Shown: positions 10,318 to 19,562, counted from the first letter of the stretch. The stretch: 64,000 bases of DNA from Halalkalibacter nanhaiisediminis (GCF_007830185.1 NZ_VLKZ01000001.1:186001-250000), one strand, 5' to 3'. Program-made: numbers and translations. Notes: generated from the sequence alone by a model not told the origin.

Positions 10318-11829
10318 ATGTTAACGCCGAGTGTTGGATATCTTATTTTGTTTATTTTTGGAGTTTTTTTTACTGGAGTGACAGTTGCCATTCAACGTCG
10401 TCAAGGAACGAAGATGACGGCAGAGCAATTTAGTACAGCTGGAAGAAGTGTAGGTGTTGGGTTAGCTAGCGCCTCCATTATAGCGGCTTGGACATGGGCT
10501 GCGACACTTATGATGTCGTCCTCAACTGGATATCAATATGGGATTAGTGGTCCATTTTGGTATGCTGCTGGTGCTACGATTCAAATCTTATTATTTGCAA
10601 TTGTCGCTATTCATTTAAAGAGAAAAGCACCACACGCTCATACATTTTTGGAATTTATCGGACAACGCTTTGATAAAAAAAATCATAAACTAATGCTCGT
10701 ATTTGCACTGATGACGAATATTATCGTAACGTCTATGGTGATCCTTGGGGGAGCGATTGCGTTAAACCAATTGACGGGTATGAATATTTATATCGCAGCA
10801 TTTCTTATTCCGTTAACGTTTACGATCTACACGATGATTGGTGGATTAAAAGCATCCTTTATCGCAGATTATTTTAATACGGTTATGATCTTTCTTGTCC
10901 TTATCATTTTTGCGGTAGCGGTTCATTATAAGTTTGGTATTACACCTATATATGAAGGGTTACAAGCGTTGCCAGAATCAGCGCAAATGTTAACAATGGC
11001 TTCGATACCTGGATTGCTATTTGGAATGATTAATATTATCGGTAATTTTGGAACGGTGTTTGTTGACCAAGCTTACTGGCAAAGAGCGATTGCTAGTACG
11101 AATAGTGCGGCTTCTAAAGCCTACATCTATGGAGGGATTGCATGGTTTTCTATTCCGTTTGCGGTTGCAACGGTTTTAGGGGTGAGTGCTGCTGGTCTAG
11201 GGGTTGCTGTGAACTCTCCAGATGCCATTGCACCTGCTATGGCTGCTTATATTTTAGGTGATGTTGGTTCAATCCTATTTTTAGCGATGTTGTTTATGGC
11301 TGTTATGTCTACGGGGGCAGCTGAATTAACGGCAATTACAAATATTATTGTGACAGATATTTATCGTCAATCGATTAATCCGAAGGCAAGTAGTGAAAAA
11401 TTACTTAGTGTGTCTCGTAAAGTGACTCTTAGCTTCGGGTTAGCAATGGGATTACTTTCGATTCTACTTTTCTCTGTTGGTATTGGACTTGGGTTTGTCT
11501 ATATGGCAATGGGGATCTTTGTAAGTGGAGCTGTTATTCCAGTAACGCTTGGGCTGATGTGGAAACGTGCAACGAATGAAGGGGCGTTTTACGGTGCTTT
11601 ATGTGGCATGATCAGTGGAATTGTTGTTTGGAATCTGACTGCCTATTTATTATCAGGCCAAATTAACGTTGAGTCATTAGGTCAGCTTCATGCCATGCTT
11701 TTTGGAAATGTGACTGTATTTCTTGTTAGCGGAATTATTTCAATCGGACATGGTTTACTTTCTTCTAAGGAATTTGATTTTGAATCGTTAAAAGATAAAT
11801 TTAAAAGCTTTGATGATCACGCAGCTTAA
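10318..11829 (+). CDS. Sodium:solute symporter, DUR3 (urea transporter)-like
   Basis: 503-residue integral membrane protein of the SSS family with about 13 hydrophobic segments. The stretch from STAGRSVGVG through WTWAATLM, SGPFWYAAGATIQ and AHTFLEFIGQRF resembles the DUR3-type urea transporter group. The substrate is not proven and could be another small polar solute. ATG 10318 follows GTGGGGG; the longer frame from TTG 10294 lacks a ribosome site. The 76-residue membrane protein 20 nt downstream is probably its partner. Use of Na+ as coupling ion would suit an alkaliphile. Confidence 0.8.
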   Translation: MLTPSVGYLILFIFGVFFTGVTVAIQRRQGTKMTAEQFSTAGRSVGVGLASASIIAAWTWAATLMMSSSTGYQYGISGPFWYAAGATIQILLFAIVAIHLKRKAPHAHTFLEFIGQRFDKKNHKLMLVFALMTNIIVTSMVILGGAIALNQLTGMNIYIAAFLIPLTFTIYTMIGGLKASFIADYFNTVMIFLVLIIFAVAVHYKFGITPIYEGLQALPESAQMLTMASIPGLLFGMINIIGNFGTVFVDQAYWQRAIASTNSAASKAYIYGGIAWFSIPFAVATVLGVSAAGLGVAVNSPDAIAPAMAAYILGDVGSILFLAMLFMAVMSTGAAELTAITNIIVTDIYRQSINPKASSEKLLSVSRKVTLSFGLAMGLLSILLFSVGIGLGFVYMAMGIFVSGAVIPVTLGLMWKRATNEGAFYGALCGMISGIVVWNLTAYLLSGQINVESLGQLHAMLFGNVTVFLVSGIISIGHGLLSSKEFDFESLKDKFKSFDDHAA

Positions 11830-11849
11830 TGCTAGAGGGGGATAGAATC

Positions 11850-12080
11850 ATGGATGAAAAACAACTAATGAAAGACACGAAGTTATGTACGAGGTGGGCT
11901 ATTGGTTTAAGTCTTGTTTTAGTCGTAATATGGCCAGGGATTATGTTTTCGACTGGTTATGTTTATAGCTTGCAATTTTTTAAGGGGTGGTTTTACTTAT
12001 CATTTAGCTGGTTAGTTATAGCTGCGTTATTTATCACAACGAGACCGTTAATTGAGTTTTTTAAGGACTCTAAAAAATAA
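11850..12080 (+). CDS. Small membrane protein, probable symporter partner
   Basis: 76 residues with two strong transmembrane stretches (about 17-38 and 46-66). ATG 11850 follows GAGGGGGAT, and the 20-nt gap behind the symporter implies cotranscription. Small two-helix proteins commonly accompany SSS transporters (for example DUF997 or DUF4212 types). I cannot assign this one to a named family. A role in assembly or activity of the transporter is an inference from position. Confidence 0.65.
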   Translation: MDEKQLMKDTKLCTRWAIGLSLVLVVIWPGIMFSTGYVYSLQFFKGWFYLSFSWLVIAALFITTRPLIEFFKDSKK

Positions 12081-12241
12081 ATTTCGTTGATGTGTTGGCG
12101 TTTCACTTATTATTTTCAGGAGTGGTCTGTGAATATTCGCAAATCTTTTGAGAGGTCTGGTGAAAACTTACAGTTGGCCTGTTTAAACATTCGGGCATAC
12201 TATTCATGCAGCCCCATTTTGGCAGCATGGAGGTGCTTAGC

Positions 12242-12712
12242 TTGAACGTAAAATGGACAAGCAGTTTGCTGATTGGTTTGCTTCTTGTTACAGGCTGCAA
12301 TGATCAGTCTACGATGGAAGGACAACGTATTTCTTCAAGAGACCAACCGTTACAGGCACAACAAATCACTTATGGCTTACTTGGTCCTGGTCCAATAAAT
12401 TATGGCAACATTCGAAAGGAACCGAGATATCGCTTTGGTGGAGAAGAAAATACAAGTCCGAGCTTTAAAACAATGAATCGCTACCGAAGGCATCTTGGCA
12501 ACGACCAACAGCTTATTCATCATATTATTCATGATGAATTTGGGCTTGAGACAGGTATGGTTATGCTTGCTGGGAGCCATGCATTCGTGAATGTTACGTT
12601 ACCAAAAGGCTTAAGTGAAGAAGAGAAACAAGAGAAGCTTGGTAAAGTGAAGCGAGCACTTTTGCAAGAGGTTCCGAGGTATAGAATTCATGTGAGGGAA
12701 AAGAACGAATAG
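12242..12712 (+). CDS. Lipoprotein, possibly YhcN/YlaJ sporulation type
   Basis: 156 residues from TTG 12242, which is preceded by GGAGGTG at good spacing. The N-terminus is a basic, hydrophobic signal ending in the lipobox LLVTGC, so it is exported and lipid anchored. The body is hydrophilic. A C-terminal module (HAFVNVTLPKG, then KVKRALLQEVPRYRIHV) recalls the YhcN/YlaJ sporulation lipoproteins, but the match is weak. A CATACTAT at 12196-12203 resembles a sporulation-sigma -10, without a clear -35. Longer in-frame starts would place residues ahead of the signal peptide. Confidence 0.6.
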   Translation: MNVKWTSSLLIGLLLVTGCNDQSTMEGQRISSRDQPLQAQQITYGLLGPGPINYGNIRKEPRYRFGGEENTSPSFKTMNRYRRHLGNDQQLIHHIIHDEFGLETGMVMLAGSHAFVNVTLPKGLSEEEKQEKLGKVKRALLQEVPRYRIHVREKNE

Positions 12713-12823
12713 CAACGCGAAAGGGAGTTTGGCTAATCATGAGGAGGCCAAGTTGTTTCCGATCATAAACTCCTTATTTGGCTTAAAAAAGTCTTATTCC
12801 GCTCTGAAAAATGATTTAATCAC

Positions 12824-12860
12824 AACAAGACAGTTGAGCATTTTGCTCAACTGTCTTGTT
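12824..12860. terminator. Bidirectional hairpin between lipoprotein and flavoprotein genes
   Basis: A perfect 17-bp stem (12824-12840 with 12844-12860) with a 3-nt loop. It touches the stop codon of the minus-strand gene. T runs are short. Confidence 0.7.
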
Positions 12861-14170
12861 TACCTGCGGCGGGCTGTTTGTTGAATGGGATCCCATACAC
12901 CGTTATAGGGCGGGGCGTAGGCTAAATCTAAATCTTCAAGTTCGCCAATTCTCATTTCATGAAAAAGGGCGGTTGCGAGAACATCAATCCGTTTATCAAC
13001 ACCAGCCTTACCGATGATTTGTCCTCCTAGTAGTTGCTCGGTTTCGGTATGATAACAAAGACGAATAGTCATCTGTTCAGGTGTGGGATAATAGCCCGCG
13101 ATATCGCGACTATCAATTGTGACTGTTTGATAAGGATACCCTTGCTTCTCAATTTCCCGTGACGATAAACCAGTGCGAGCAAGTGTTAAGTTAAAAAATT
13201 TTAATATTGAAGTACCGACAACGCCTTGGAACGGCTTGGGCTTGCCAACCATTACGAGTCCTGCAATTCTCCCTTGCTTATTGGCATGAGTACCGAGGGG
13301 AATATAATCATCTCGCTTTTTCACGCGGTGATACTGAGTCGCGCAATCACCCGCAGCATAAATATCTTCTATGTTCGTTTCCATGAAGTGATTGACCTTT
13401 ATCGCACCGTTAGGATGAAGATGAATTCCTGTATCTTGAAGAAAAGAGGTATTTGGTTTGACCCCAGTTGCCACAATGACGACATCGGCTTTAATGTTTC
13501 CTTTATCTGTTACGACATGGGAGACGTAATTCTCTCCTTTAAAGCCTTTCACCGACTCGTTTAATCTTAATTCGACACCATGGGACTTGGCCTCATCATG
13601 AATTTTTTCAGCAAGATCTTCATCAAAAATGGTTGCTAGCTGCGAGCCGCGCTGAACAAGGGTGACTTGCTTGCTGATTTCAACTAAATTCTCGACCATC
13701 TCAAGCCCAATATAACCACCGCCAATCACTACAACATGTCTGACATCCTCTGTTAAATCAGCTAGTAAAGCTTCTGTATCTTGAATGGTTTTGATCGTAT
13801 GAATTCCCTTTAAATCCGATCCATCCCAAGGAGGCATAATCGGACTAGCTCCCGTTGCGATTAGCAGCTTATCATATTCCACTTCGAAGTCATCACCTGA
13901 CACTCGCTTATGTTCGGTATCTACATGCTTGACCTCATGATTGACCCGCGCATCAATCCCGTATTTGTTGCGAAATGTCTCGACATCGCGAGCAATTAAG
14001 GAATCACTTGAATCAACAATACCACCGACAAGATAAGGTAGGCCGCACTGGGCATAAGAATAAATCACACCCATTTCAAGTGTCGTGACTTTAGCTTCCT
14101 GATCCTGTCGAACGATTTGCATCGCTGCGCTCATCCCAGCCGCATCCCCGCCTATAATGACATACCTCAT
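12860..14170 (-). CDS. CoA-disulfide reductase-like FAD/NAD(P)H oxidoreductase
   Basis: 436 residues of the pyridine nucleotide-disulfide oxidoreductase class. N-terminal FAD motif VIIGGDAAGMSAA, a single redox Cys in SYAQCGLPY as in CoA-disulfide reductase/NADH oxidase, second dinucleotide motif VVIGGGYIGLE, and IYAAGDCA. The C-terminal dimerisation domain includes LGGQIIGKAGVDKRIDVLA. No rhodanese domain follows. GAGGTGAT precedes the start. Likely keeps low-molecular-weight thiols reduced; coenzyme A disulfide as substrate is inferred from the Cys motif. Confidence 0.82.
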   Translation of the reverse strand: MRYVIIGGDAAGMSAAMQIVRQDQEAKVTTLEMGVIYSYAQCGLPYLVGGIVDSSDSLIARDVETFRNKYGIDARVNHEVKHVDTEHKRVSGDDFEVEYDKLLIATGASPIMPPWDGSDLKGIHTIKTIQDTEALLADLTEDVRHVVVIGGGYIGLEMVENLVEISKQVTLVQRGSQLATIFDEDLAEKIHDEAKSHGVELRLNESVKGFKGENYVSHVVTDKGNIKADVVIVATGVKPNTSFLQDTGIHLHPNGAIKVNHFMETNIEDIYAAGDCATQYHRVKKRDDYIPLGTHANKQGRIAGLVMVGKPKPFQGVVGTSILKFFNLTLARTGLSSREIEKQGYPYQTVTIDSRDIAGYYPTPEQMTIRLCYHTETEQLLGGQIIGKAGVDKRIDVLATALFHEMRIGELEDLDLAYAPPYNGVWDPIQQTARRR

Positions 14171-14277
14171 TTTAGATCACCTCATTCATTTTCTCTTCAG
14201 TTATTCCCTTTTTTTAAAAAAACTAAGCGCATAAACGTTTTGGTAGTTGTTTTATTCAGATCGCCTCCTTGCTCACA

Positions 14278-14306
14278 TTGACCAGGCAATCGCTCTATAC
14301 TATAAT
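14278..14306 (+). promoter_or_regulatory. SigA promoter of prfA
   Basis: TTGACC (14278-14283), a 17-bp spacer, and TATAAT (14301-14306), ending about 40 nt before the start codon. Confidence 0.8.
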
Positions 14307-14347
14307 TAGACTGTTATAGGACTGGAAATATTAATGAGGTGAAAGCC

Positions 14348-15418
14348 GTGTTAGATCGTTTACAATCAGTAGAAGACCGTTATGATCGATTAAATGAGTT
14401 ACTTAGTGATCCTGATGTCATTAATGACACAAAGAAACTACGTGAATATTCCAAGGAACAATCAGATATTCAAGAAACGGTACAAGTGTATCGTGAGTAT
14501 AAAGAAGTCAATCAGCAACATAAGGATGCACGCGCGATGCTTGAAGAAAAGCTCGACGATGACATGCATGCAATGGTGAAAGAAGAACTAGAAGAGCTAG
14601 CAGATCGAAAAGAAGAGCTTGAAGCGCGTTTGAAGATTCTTCTTCTTCCAAAAAACCCGAACGATGATAAAAACGTTATTGTTGAGATTCGCGGTGCAGC
14701 TGGAGGGGATGAAGCACAGCTATTTGCTGGAGATCTTTATAAAATGTATAGCCGTTTTGCAGAAGCGCAAGGGTGGCGTACAGAAGTTATTGAAGCGACA
14801 TCAACCGAGCTTGGTGGCTATAAAGAAATTATTTTTATGGTAAATGGTGCTGGGGCTTACTCGAAATTAAAATACGAAAATGGTGCTCATCGTGTTCAAC
14901 GTGTCCCGCAAACAGAATCAGGTGGACGCATTCATACGTCAACAGCAACCGTTGCTGTTTTGCCAGAAGCAGAGGAAGTCGAGGTTCAGATTCACGATAA
15001 AGATGTTCGTGTTGATACATTTACATCAAGTGGTCCTGGGGGACAAAGTGTTAACACGACCATGTCTGCTGTCCGTTTAACGCATATCCCTACGAACACC
15101 GTTGTATCGTGTCAAGATGAGAAATCGCAAATTAAGAACAAAGAAAAAGCGATGAAGGTTCTTCGCGCACGTGTCTATGATAAAATCCAAAGCGAAGTTC
15201 AAGCAGAATACGATGAAAATCGGAAGCTTGCTGTTGGAACAGGTGACCGTTCTGAGCGAATTCGTACGTACAACTTCCCGCAAAGTCGTGTAACGGATCA
15301 CCGTATCGGGTTAACGATTCAAAAGTTAGAGCAAATTTTGCAAGGGAAGCTCGATGAAATTATCGATGCTCTTATTTTAGAAGAGCAAGCAGAAGCAATG
15401 CAGAGAGCTGAGCAATAA
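14348..15418 (+). CDS. prfA: Peptide chain release factor 1
   Basis: Recognises UAG/UAA and triggers peptide release. 356 residues, identical in length to B. subtilis PrfA. The catalytic GGQ is in [10 protein letters not shown], the substrate for PrmC methylation encoded next. The GTG start at 14348 aligns with family MLDRL and has GAGGTGA upstream; an earlier in-frame GTG at 14339 overlaps that site. prmC begins one nucleotide after the stop codon, indicating translational coupling. Confidence 0.97.
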   Translation: MLDRLQSVEDRYDRLNELLSDPDVINDTKKLREYSKEQSDIQETVQVYREYKEVNQQHKDARAMLEEKLDDDMHAMVKEELEELADRKEELEARLKILLLPKNPNDDKNVIVEIRGAAGGDEAQLFAGDLYKMYSRFAEAQGWRTEVIEATSTELGGYKEIIFMVNGAGAYSKLKYENGAHRVQRVPQTESGGRIHTSTATVAVLPEAEEVEVQIHDKDVRVDTFTSSGPGGQSVNTTMSAVRLTHIPTNTVVSCQDEKSQIKNKEKAMKVLRARVYDKIQSEVQAEYDENRKLAVGTGDRSERIRTYNFPQSRVTDHRIGLTIQKLEQILQGKLDEIIDALILEEQAEAMQRAEQ

Positions 15419-15419
15419 G

Positions 15420-16289
15420 ATGAGTAAAACGATTCATGAGGCCCTTCGTTGGGCTTCTTCTTTTTTAGCAGAGCGAGAGCTTGAGCAGCCTGTCGCTGAA
15501 TGGCTGCTTCGTCACTACTTGCAAGTTGACCGCTCAAAGCTGTTAATGATGTTGCATGATCCAATAGCAGAAGAAGTTGTGGGAAGATTGAAGGAAGACC
15601 TAAAGCGTCATGCCAGTGGCATCCCTGTGCAGCATTTGATCGGTTATGAAGAGTTTTACGGTCGGCGCTTCATCGTGAATCAGGATGTACTCATTCCACG
15701 TCCTGAGACGGAAGAACTCGTTTTAGAGGTTGGAAAGATGAAAGAGCAGCTTTTTGGAGATGAACGAGTTACGCTTGTCGATGTAGGCACTGGCAGTGGT
15801 GCTATTTCTGTCACGCTATCTTTAGAAGATGAGACACTCGACGTACTGGCAATCGATATTTCTGAGAAGGCATTAGTCGTTGCTAAGGAAAATGCTAAAA
15901 ATTTTGCAGCAAAGGTATCATTTTTACACGGAGACTTACTAGAGCCCTTAATTGAACAAGGAAAAAAGGTCGAAATCGTCGTTTCTAATCCTCCATATAT
16001 TCCGTTAACAGATGCAGGTGAACTGGCCGTTCATGTGAGAGATCATGAACCTCACCTCGCGTTATTTGGTGGCGAAGATGGTCTTGTCCTCTACCGTCGT
16101 TTGATAGAACAGCTTCCTTTCGTTTTAAAGGGCCAAGCGATTGTCGCATTGGAAGTAGGAGTAGGTCAGGCCGAGGTGATAAAAGAGATGTTAGCTAACG
16201 CTTTTCCTTGTGCAAAAACGAAGATCTCACTTGACATCAGTGGTAAAGAACGAATGGTGTTCGCATATGGGAAGATGACAAGACTTTGA
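15420..16289 (+). CDS. prmC: Release factor glutamine methyltransferase
   Basis: SAM-dependent N5-methylation of the GGQ glutamine in release factors. 289 residues: N-terminal helical domain (residues 1-80), SAM-binding motif VDVGTGSGAI, and the substrate-glutamine motif SNPPYIP. Also PVQHLIGYEEFYG and LIPRPETEEL. It starts one base after prfA and shares its promoter. Confidence 0.95.
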   Translation: MSKTIHEALRWASSFLAERELEQPVAEWLLRHYLQVDRSKLLMMLHDPIAEEVVGRLKEDLKRHASGIPVQHLIGYEEFYGRRFIVNQDVLIPRPETEELVLEVGKMKEQLFGDERVTLVDVGTGSGAISVTLSLEDETLDVLAIDISEKALVVAKENAKNFAAKVSFLHGDLLEPLIEQGKKVEIVVSNPPYIPLTDAGELAVHVRDHEPHLALFGGEDGLVLYRRLIEQLPFVLKGQAIVALEVGVGQAEVIKEMLANAFPCAKTKISLDISGKERMVFAYGKMTRL

Positions 16290-16317
16290 TTTTGTCGAAG
16301 ATTCGTAGGTTTAAAGA

Positions 16318-16358
16318 GGCACCGTCCTGTCCACAATAGGTGGTGAAAGGGCGGTGCC
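16318..16358 (+). promoter_or_regulatory. Hairpin covering the spoIIR ribosome site
   Basis: An 11-bp stem (16318-16328 with 16348-16358, one G-U). Its 3' arm contains the purine-rich GGGCGGTG that lies at ribosome-site distance from the spoIIR ATG. There is no T run, so it is not a normal terminator for prmC. Translational control is an inference. Confidence 0.4.
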
Positions 16359-16363
16359 AAAAA

Positions 16364-16996
16364 ATGAAACCAACTGTTATTATTTATCTATTATTCTCTT
16401 TATTCGTTTTATTAGTAAGCTGGGAAGAACAAAGTGCGGTCGCTGTTGCATCCCTTCATCAAGAAGTGAGCACAGAAGAAGCGATCCGTCTCCGTATACT
16501 AGCAAATAGTGATGCGGTCAGTGATCAAGCGGTAAAACGCGAAATTCGGGATGAAGTAAATGCTGCGATCACAACATGGGTCACAGATATCACCGATCTA
16601 GAAGAAGCAAAAACGGCGATCAAAGCAAACATTCCACTTATTGAAGAAATTGTAGCTGTTGAACTAAAAAAGCTAGGACTCAATCAAACATATGAAGTCA
16701 GTTTTTCGGAAGTGCAATTCCCGACAAAATTGTATGGCAATCTAGTTTATCCTGCGGGCATGTATGATGCTGTTTTAATTACCCTTGGTGAAGGGAAAGG
16801 TGAGAACTGGTGGTGTGTCTTGTTCCCGCCATTATGTTTTTTAGAAATGGCTAATGGGGAAGCGGTAGAAGCGGATCGTGCTACGTCAACGGAAACAGAA
16901 GAACAACCAGCGAATGATGAGGTTGAGGTTTCCTTCTTTGTTGTAGAGCTTTTTGAAAGTCTGGTTGAACGGATTTTTTCTTCTGAAGAGGTCTAA
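16364..16996 (+). CDS. spoIIR: Stage II sporulation protein R
   Basis: Forespore-made secreted signal that triggers SpoIIGA-dependent pro-SigE processing in the mother cell. 210 residues with an N-terminal hydrophobic export segment. Family core motifs are IRLRILANSD, EVQFPTKLYGN, YPAGMYDAVLITLGEG and NWWCVLFPPLCFL. ATG 16364 aligns with the family start. In B. subtilis it is SigF dependent; I could not find a convincing SigF promoter here. It follows prmC as in B. subtilis. Confidence 0.95.
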   Translation: MKPTVIIYLLFSLFVLLVSWEEQSAVAVASLHQEVSTEEAIRLRILANSDAVSDQAVKREIRDEVNAAITTWVTDITDLEEAKTAIKANIPLIEEIVAVELKKLGLNQTYEVSFSEVQFPTKLYGNLVYPAGMYDAVLITLGEGKGENWWCVLFPPLCFLEMANGEAVEADRATSTETEEQPANDEVEVSFFVVELFESLVERIFSSEEV

Positions 16997-17053
16997 GTCG
17001 TACAAGCTCGGCATATATATCCACTAAGTAGGTTGGACGAAAGGGTGGAGTGC

Positions 17054-17506
17054 ATGAGTATCGTCGTACGAAAAGCTGAAGAGAAAGATTTATTGTCTCT
17101 TCAGCGGTTAGTCGCTAAGGCTGGGCTACGTGAAGACGGAATTGAACAGCATATAGATCGCTTCCTCGTTGTCTGCGATGAAGACAGTAAAATCATTGGT
17201 ACTGTAGGAATAGAGAAGTATGAAGAGGATGGGCTACTTCGTTCACTTGTCCTTGACTCGCCTGTGTGGACGGCAAGACTCAGCTTAGAATTTTTACAGC
17301 TTGCTCTAACGTACGCCAAGGAGCAAGATATTGAAACAATCTATTTATGTTCAAAAGGGACGAATTCATTATTTCACCAGCTTGGTTTTCGCCATGTTCA
17401 TGAGAAAAATGTGCCAGAGAAGATTCGCATGTCGCCTCATTTTCAAAAGAACATGAAAGTAGAAACGAAAGTGTGGGCGTGTTCTTTATTAGATGTTGAT
17501 AACTGA
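17054..17506 (+). CDS. ywlB: GNAT family N-acetyltransferase (YwlB-like)
   Basis: 150 residues with a GNAT fold: IVVRKAEEKDLLSLQRLV at the start, then DSKIIGTVGIEKYEEDGLLRS, and a late segment GTNSLFHQLGFR that fits the acetyl-CoA-binding half. ATG 17054 has AAAGGGTGGAG upstream. It occupies the place of ywlB between spoIIR and ywlC, a homologue described as N-acetyltransferase. The substrate is unknown. Confidence 0.75.
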   Translation: MSIVVRKAEEKDLLSLQRLVAKAGLREDGIEQHIDRFLVVCDEDSKIIGTVGIEKYEEDGLLRSLVLDSPVWTARLSLEFLQLALTYAKEQDIETIYLCSKGTNSLFHQLGFRHVHEKNVPEKIRMSPHFQKNMKVETKVWACSLLDVDN

Positions 17507-17808
17507 AACTAAACAGGTAGTTATCTACAGGTTATCCACATGTGTGGATAACCTGTTTTTGGTTGTTAATAAAAAAACATGTTGAAAAAGAAGACGTAGG
17601 ATAGTTGTAAATTGGAGATATCCTTATAAAATAAGGCTTTTTGTCGAAATGTTTGTCTTATGTTGACATCAATAGACATCCCTTGCAAAATGGAGAAGAT
17701 AGGAGCGATGAGACGTGAGTTATAAACAGACAAAATATTGGACTGTGGATAAGCAGGTTGATAATAAAGAAAGTTCCGCACAGATAAAAGAAGCAGCGAT
17801 GTGGATAA
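17494..17808. promoter_or_regulatory. DnaA-box cluster before and inside ywlC
   Basis: Four exact DnaA boxes (TTATCCACA or its complement) lie at 17532-17540, 17543-17551, 17744-17752 and 17800-17808. One-mismatch boxes are at 17494-17502 and 17521-17529. Two exact boxes face each other in the terminator hairpin and two are within the first 100 bases of ywlC. The region near ywlC is a known DnaA-binding cluster in B. subtilis, so the site appears conserved in place. Confidence 0.8.
17527..17561 (+). terminator. Terminator after ywlB made of inverted DnaA boxes
   Basis: ACAGGTTATCCACA (17527-17540) pairs with TGTGGATAACCTGT (17543-17556), followed by TTTTT. The same bases form two head-to-head DnaA boxes. 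Confidence 0.8.
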
Positions 17809-18755
17809 CAAAAGGAGAGGTAGTTGCCTTTCCGACAGAGACTGTGTATGGACTCGGTGCCAATGCATTAGATGAACAGGCTGTTAGGAAAATTTTTGAG
17901 GCGAAAGGTCGTCCGAGCGATAATCCGTTAATCGTTCACATTGCTGATCAAAGTCAGCTGACAGATCTCGTCACAGAAGTACCAGAGCTAGCAAAAAAAT
18001 TAATTGAACACTTTTGGCCAGGGCCATTGACGCTTATTTTTAAGAAAAAAGCAGCCGTCGCAAAAAGTGTGACGGCTGGTCTTGATACGGTTGCGGTGAG
18101 AATGCCAGATCATCCAGTAGCAAGCCGACTGCTCAAAGCTTGTGCCGTGCCTGTCGCTGCACCAAGTGCTAATTTGTCGGGTAAGCCAAGTCCAACTTCC
18201 GCAGAGCATGTTTTACACGACTTAAATGGTAGAATTGTTGGTGTTGTCGACGGAGGGCAAACGGGTGTTGGATTAGAATCAACGGTTTTAGACTGCTCGA
18301 AGCAGGTGCCAGTGCTTTATCGTCCTGGTGGAGTGACGAAAGAAGAGATTGAAGCTGTTATCGGCGAGGTTAAAGTCGATCCAGCTTTACGGACGCCTGA
18401 TGAAGCGCCGATGTCACCGGGTATGAAGTACACGCACTATGCCCCGTCTGGAGCACTCTTTCTTGTTCGCGAGCGTGAGCAAATCAGACAGCTTGTAAAA
18501 CAGGCTAAAGCTGAAGGTAAACGCGTGGGCGTATTAACAACCGAAGAGAATGCGACGAGTTATGAGGCGGATGTAATCGTTACTTGCGGGCGCCGTGAGA
18601 ATCTGTCTTCTGTTGCGAATGCATTATATGATGGATTGCGCTTGTTTGATCGCGAGGGAGCTGAGATTATCTATGCAGAAAGTTTTCCATGCAGCGGTCT
18701 TGGTATTGCGATTATGAACCGGCTTGAGAAAGCAGCCGGTGGAAAAATAGTGTAA
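17715..18755 (+). CDS. ywlC: Threonylcarbamoyl-AMP synthase (TsaC2/Sua5 type)
   Basis: Makes threonylcarbamoyl-AMP from threonine, bicarbonate and ATP for tRNA t6A modification. 346 residues: N-terminal YrdC/TsaC domain (about 15-215) with PTETVYGLGANA and KGRPSDNPL, then a linker with SPGMKYTHYAP and a C-terminal Sua5 domain (about 220-346). The long form matches B. subtilis YwlC exactly in length. GTG 17715 has AGGAG 9 nt upstream. A possible promoter, TTGACA-17-CAAAAT (17663-17691), lies among DnaA boxes, so DnaA control is plausible. Confidence 0.94.
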   Translation: MSYKQTKYWTVDKQVDNKESSAQIKEAAMWITKGEVVAFPTETVYGLGANALDEQAVRKIFEAKGRPSDNPLIVHIADQSQLTDLVTEVPELAKKLIEHFWPGPLTLIFKKKAAVAKSVTAGLDTVAVRMPDHPVASRLLKACAVPVAAPSANLSGKPSPTSAEHVLHDLNGRIVGVVDGGQTGVGLESTVLDCSKQVPVLYRPGGVTKEEIEAVIGEVKVDPALRTPDEAPMSPGMKYTHYAPSGALFLVREREQIRQLVKQAKAEGKRVGVLTTEENATSYEADVIVTCGRRENLSSVANALYDGLRLFDREGAEIIYAESFPCSGLGIAIMNRLEKAAGGKIV

Positions 18756-18768
18756 TAACGATACTATC

Positions 18769-18808
18769 AAAGCTTGATTCGAGTCTGGTCTCGGTTCAAG
18801 CTTTTCTT
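18769..18808 (+). terminator. Terminator after ywlC
   Basis: AAGCTTGA (18770-18777) pairs with TCAAGCTT (18796-18803), extended by CGAG/CTCG, then TTTTC. Confidence 0.75.
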
Positions 18809-18894
18809 ATTGCTGCCACTGGAGTGCATAGGATGTCTATTTCGATTTGGACGTGCATAGATTTGGAGTAGCACGTTCAAGGAGTGGTGGCAAA

Positions 18895-19437
18895 ATGAGT
18901 GAATGGTTCACATTATTCATCATGGCAAGCGCGCTAGGGATGGACGCTTTCTCTGTTGCATTAGGGATGGGGATGCTTGGCTTGCGATTAAGAAAAATCT
19001 TTCATATTGGCATTATTATTGGACTTTTTCATATCATTATGCCGCTTTTAGGAATCATTGCAGGGAAATTCCTTTCCACCTATTTTGGTATGGTCACAAC
19101 TTTTATTGGTGGCGGTCTTCTCTTTATTATTGGTTTACAAATGGTCCTTTCATCTTTTAACTCGGAACGAAGCTCGTCTGTCAGTCCAATCGGTTGGGGG
19201 CTCTTCCTATTTGCGATTAGTGTTAGCCTAGATAGCTTTTCAGCAGGTCTTGGCCTTGGGATGCTCGGGGCAAAAACGGCTTTAACAGTCTTAATGATCG
19301 GCATGGTCAGTATGGTGCTATCATGGATGGGTTTGATCATGGGTGCGAAGTTTCAACGTTATATCGGTTCTTACGGGGAATTACTAGGAGGCTGTATCTT
19401 AATCGGCTTTGGTATCAAGCTATTTTTCCCTCATTAA
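18895..19437 (+). CDS. mntP: Manganese efflux pump MntP (YwlD)
   Basis: 180-residue membrane protein of the MntP/DUF204 family with six predicted helices built as two similar halves. Each half carries an acidic motif: ALGMDAFSVALGMG and ISVSLDSFSAGLGLGMLG. ATG 18895 is chosen for the AAGGAGTGG upstream; the frame extends to 18847 without support. The 86 nt before it show no yybP-ykoY-type manganese riboswitch. Confidence 0.9.
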   Translation: MSEWFTLFIMASALGMDAFSVALGMGMLGLRLRKIFHIGIIIGLFHIIMPLLGIIAGKFLSTYFGMVTTFIGGGLLFIIGLQMVLSSFNSERSSSVSPIGWGLFLFAISVSLDSFSAGLGLGMLGAKTALTVLMIGMVSMVLSWMGLIMGAKFQRYIGSYGELLGGCILIGFGIKLFFPH

Positions 19438-19562
19438 AAAGGTAATTTGTCTTTTGCCAAGTTATACCGATATGATAAGATTGAACGAGATTGAGAAAAT
19501 AAATGAAATATGATAAAAGGAAGTAAATGTTCTAGCTTTAAAAGATGGAAAGGAAGTTAGTC

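Noticed and set aside
12196-12203. Sporulation sigma-factor promoter before the lipoprotein gene
   Set aside because: The -10-like CATACTAT is good, but no matching -35 was found at SigE, SigG or SigK spacing.
18756-18894. yybP-ykoY manganese riboswitch before mntP
   Set aside because: The only structure is the ywlC terminator; the riboswitch core is absent and the gap is too short.
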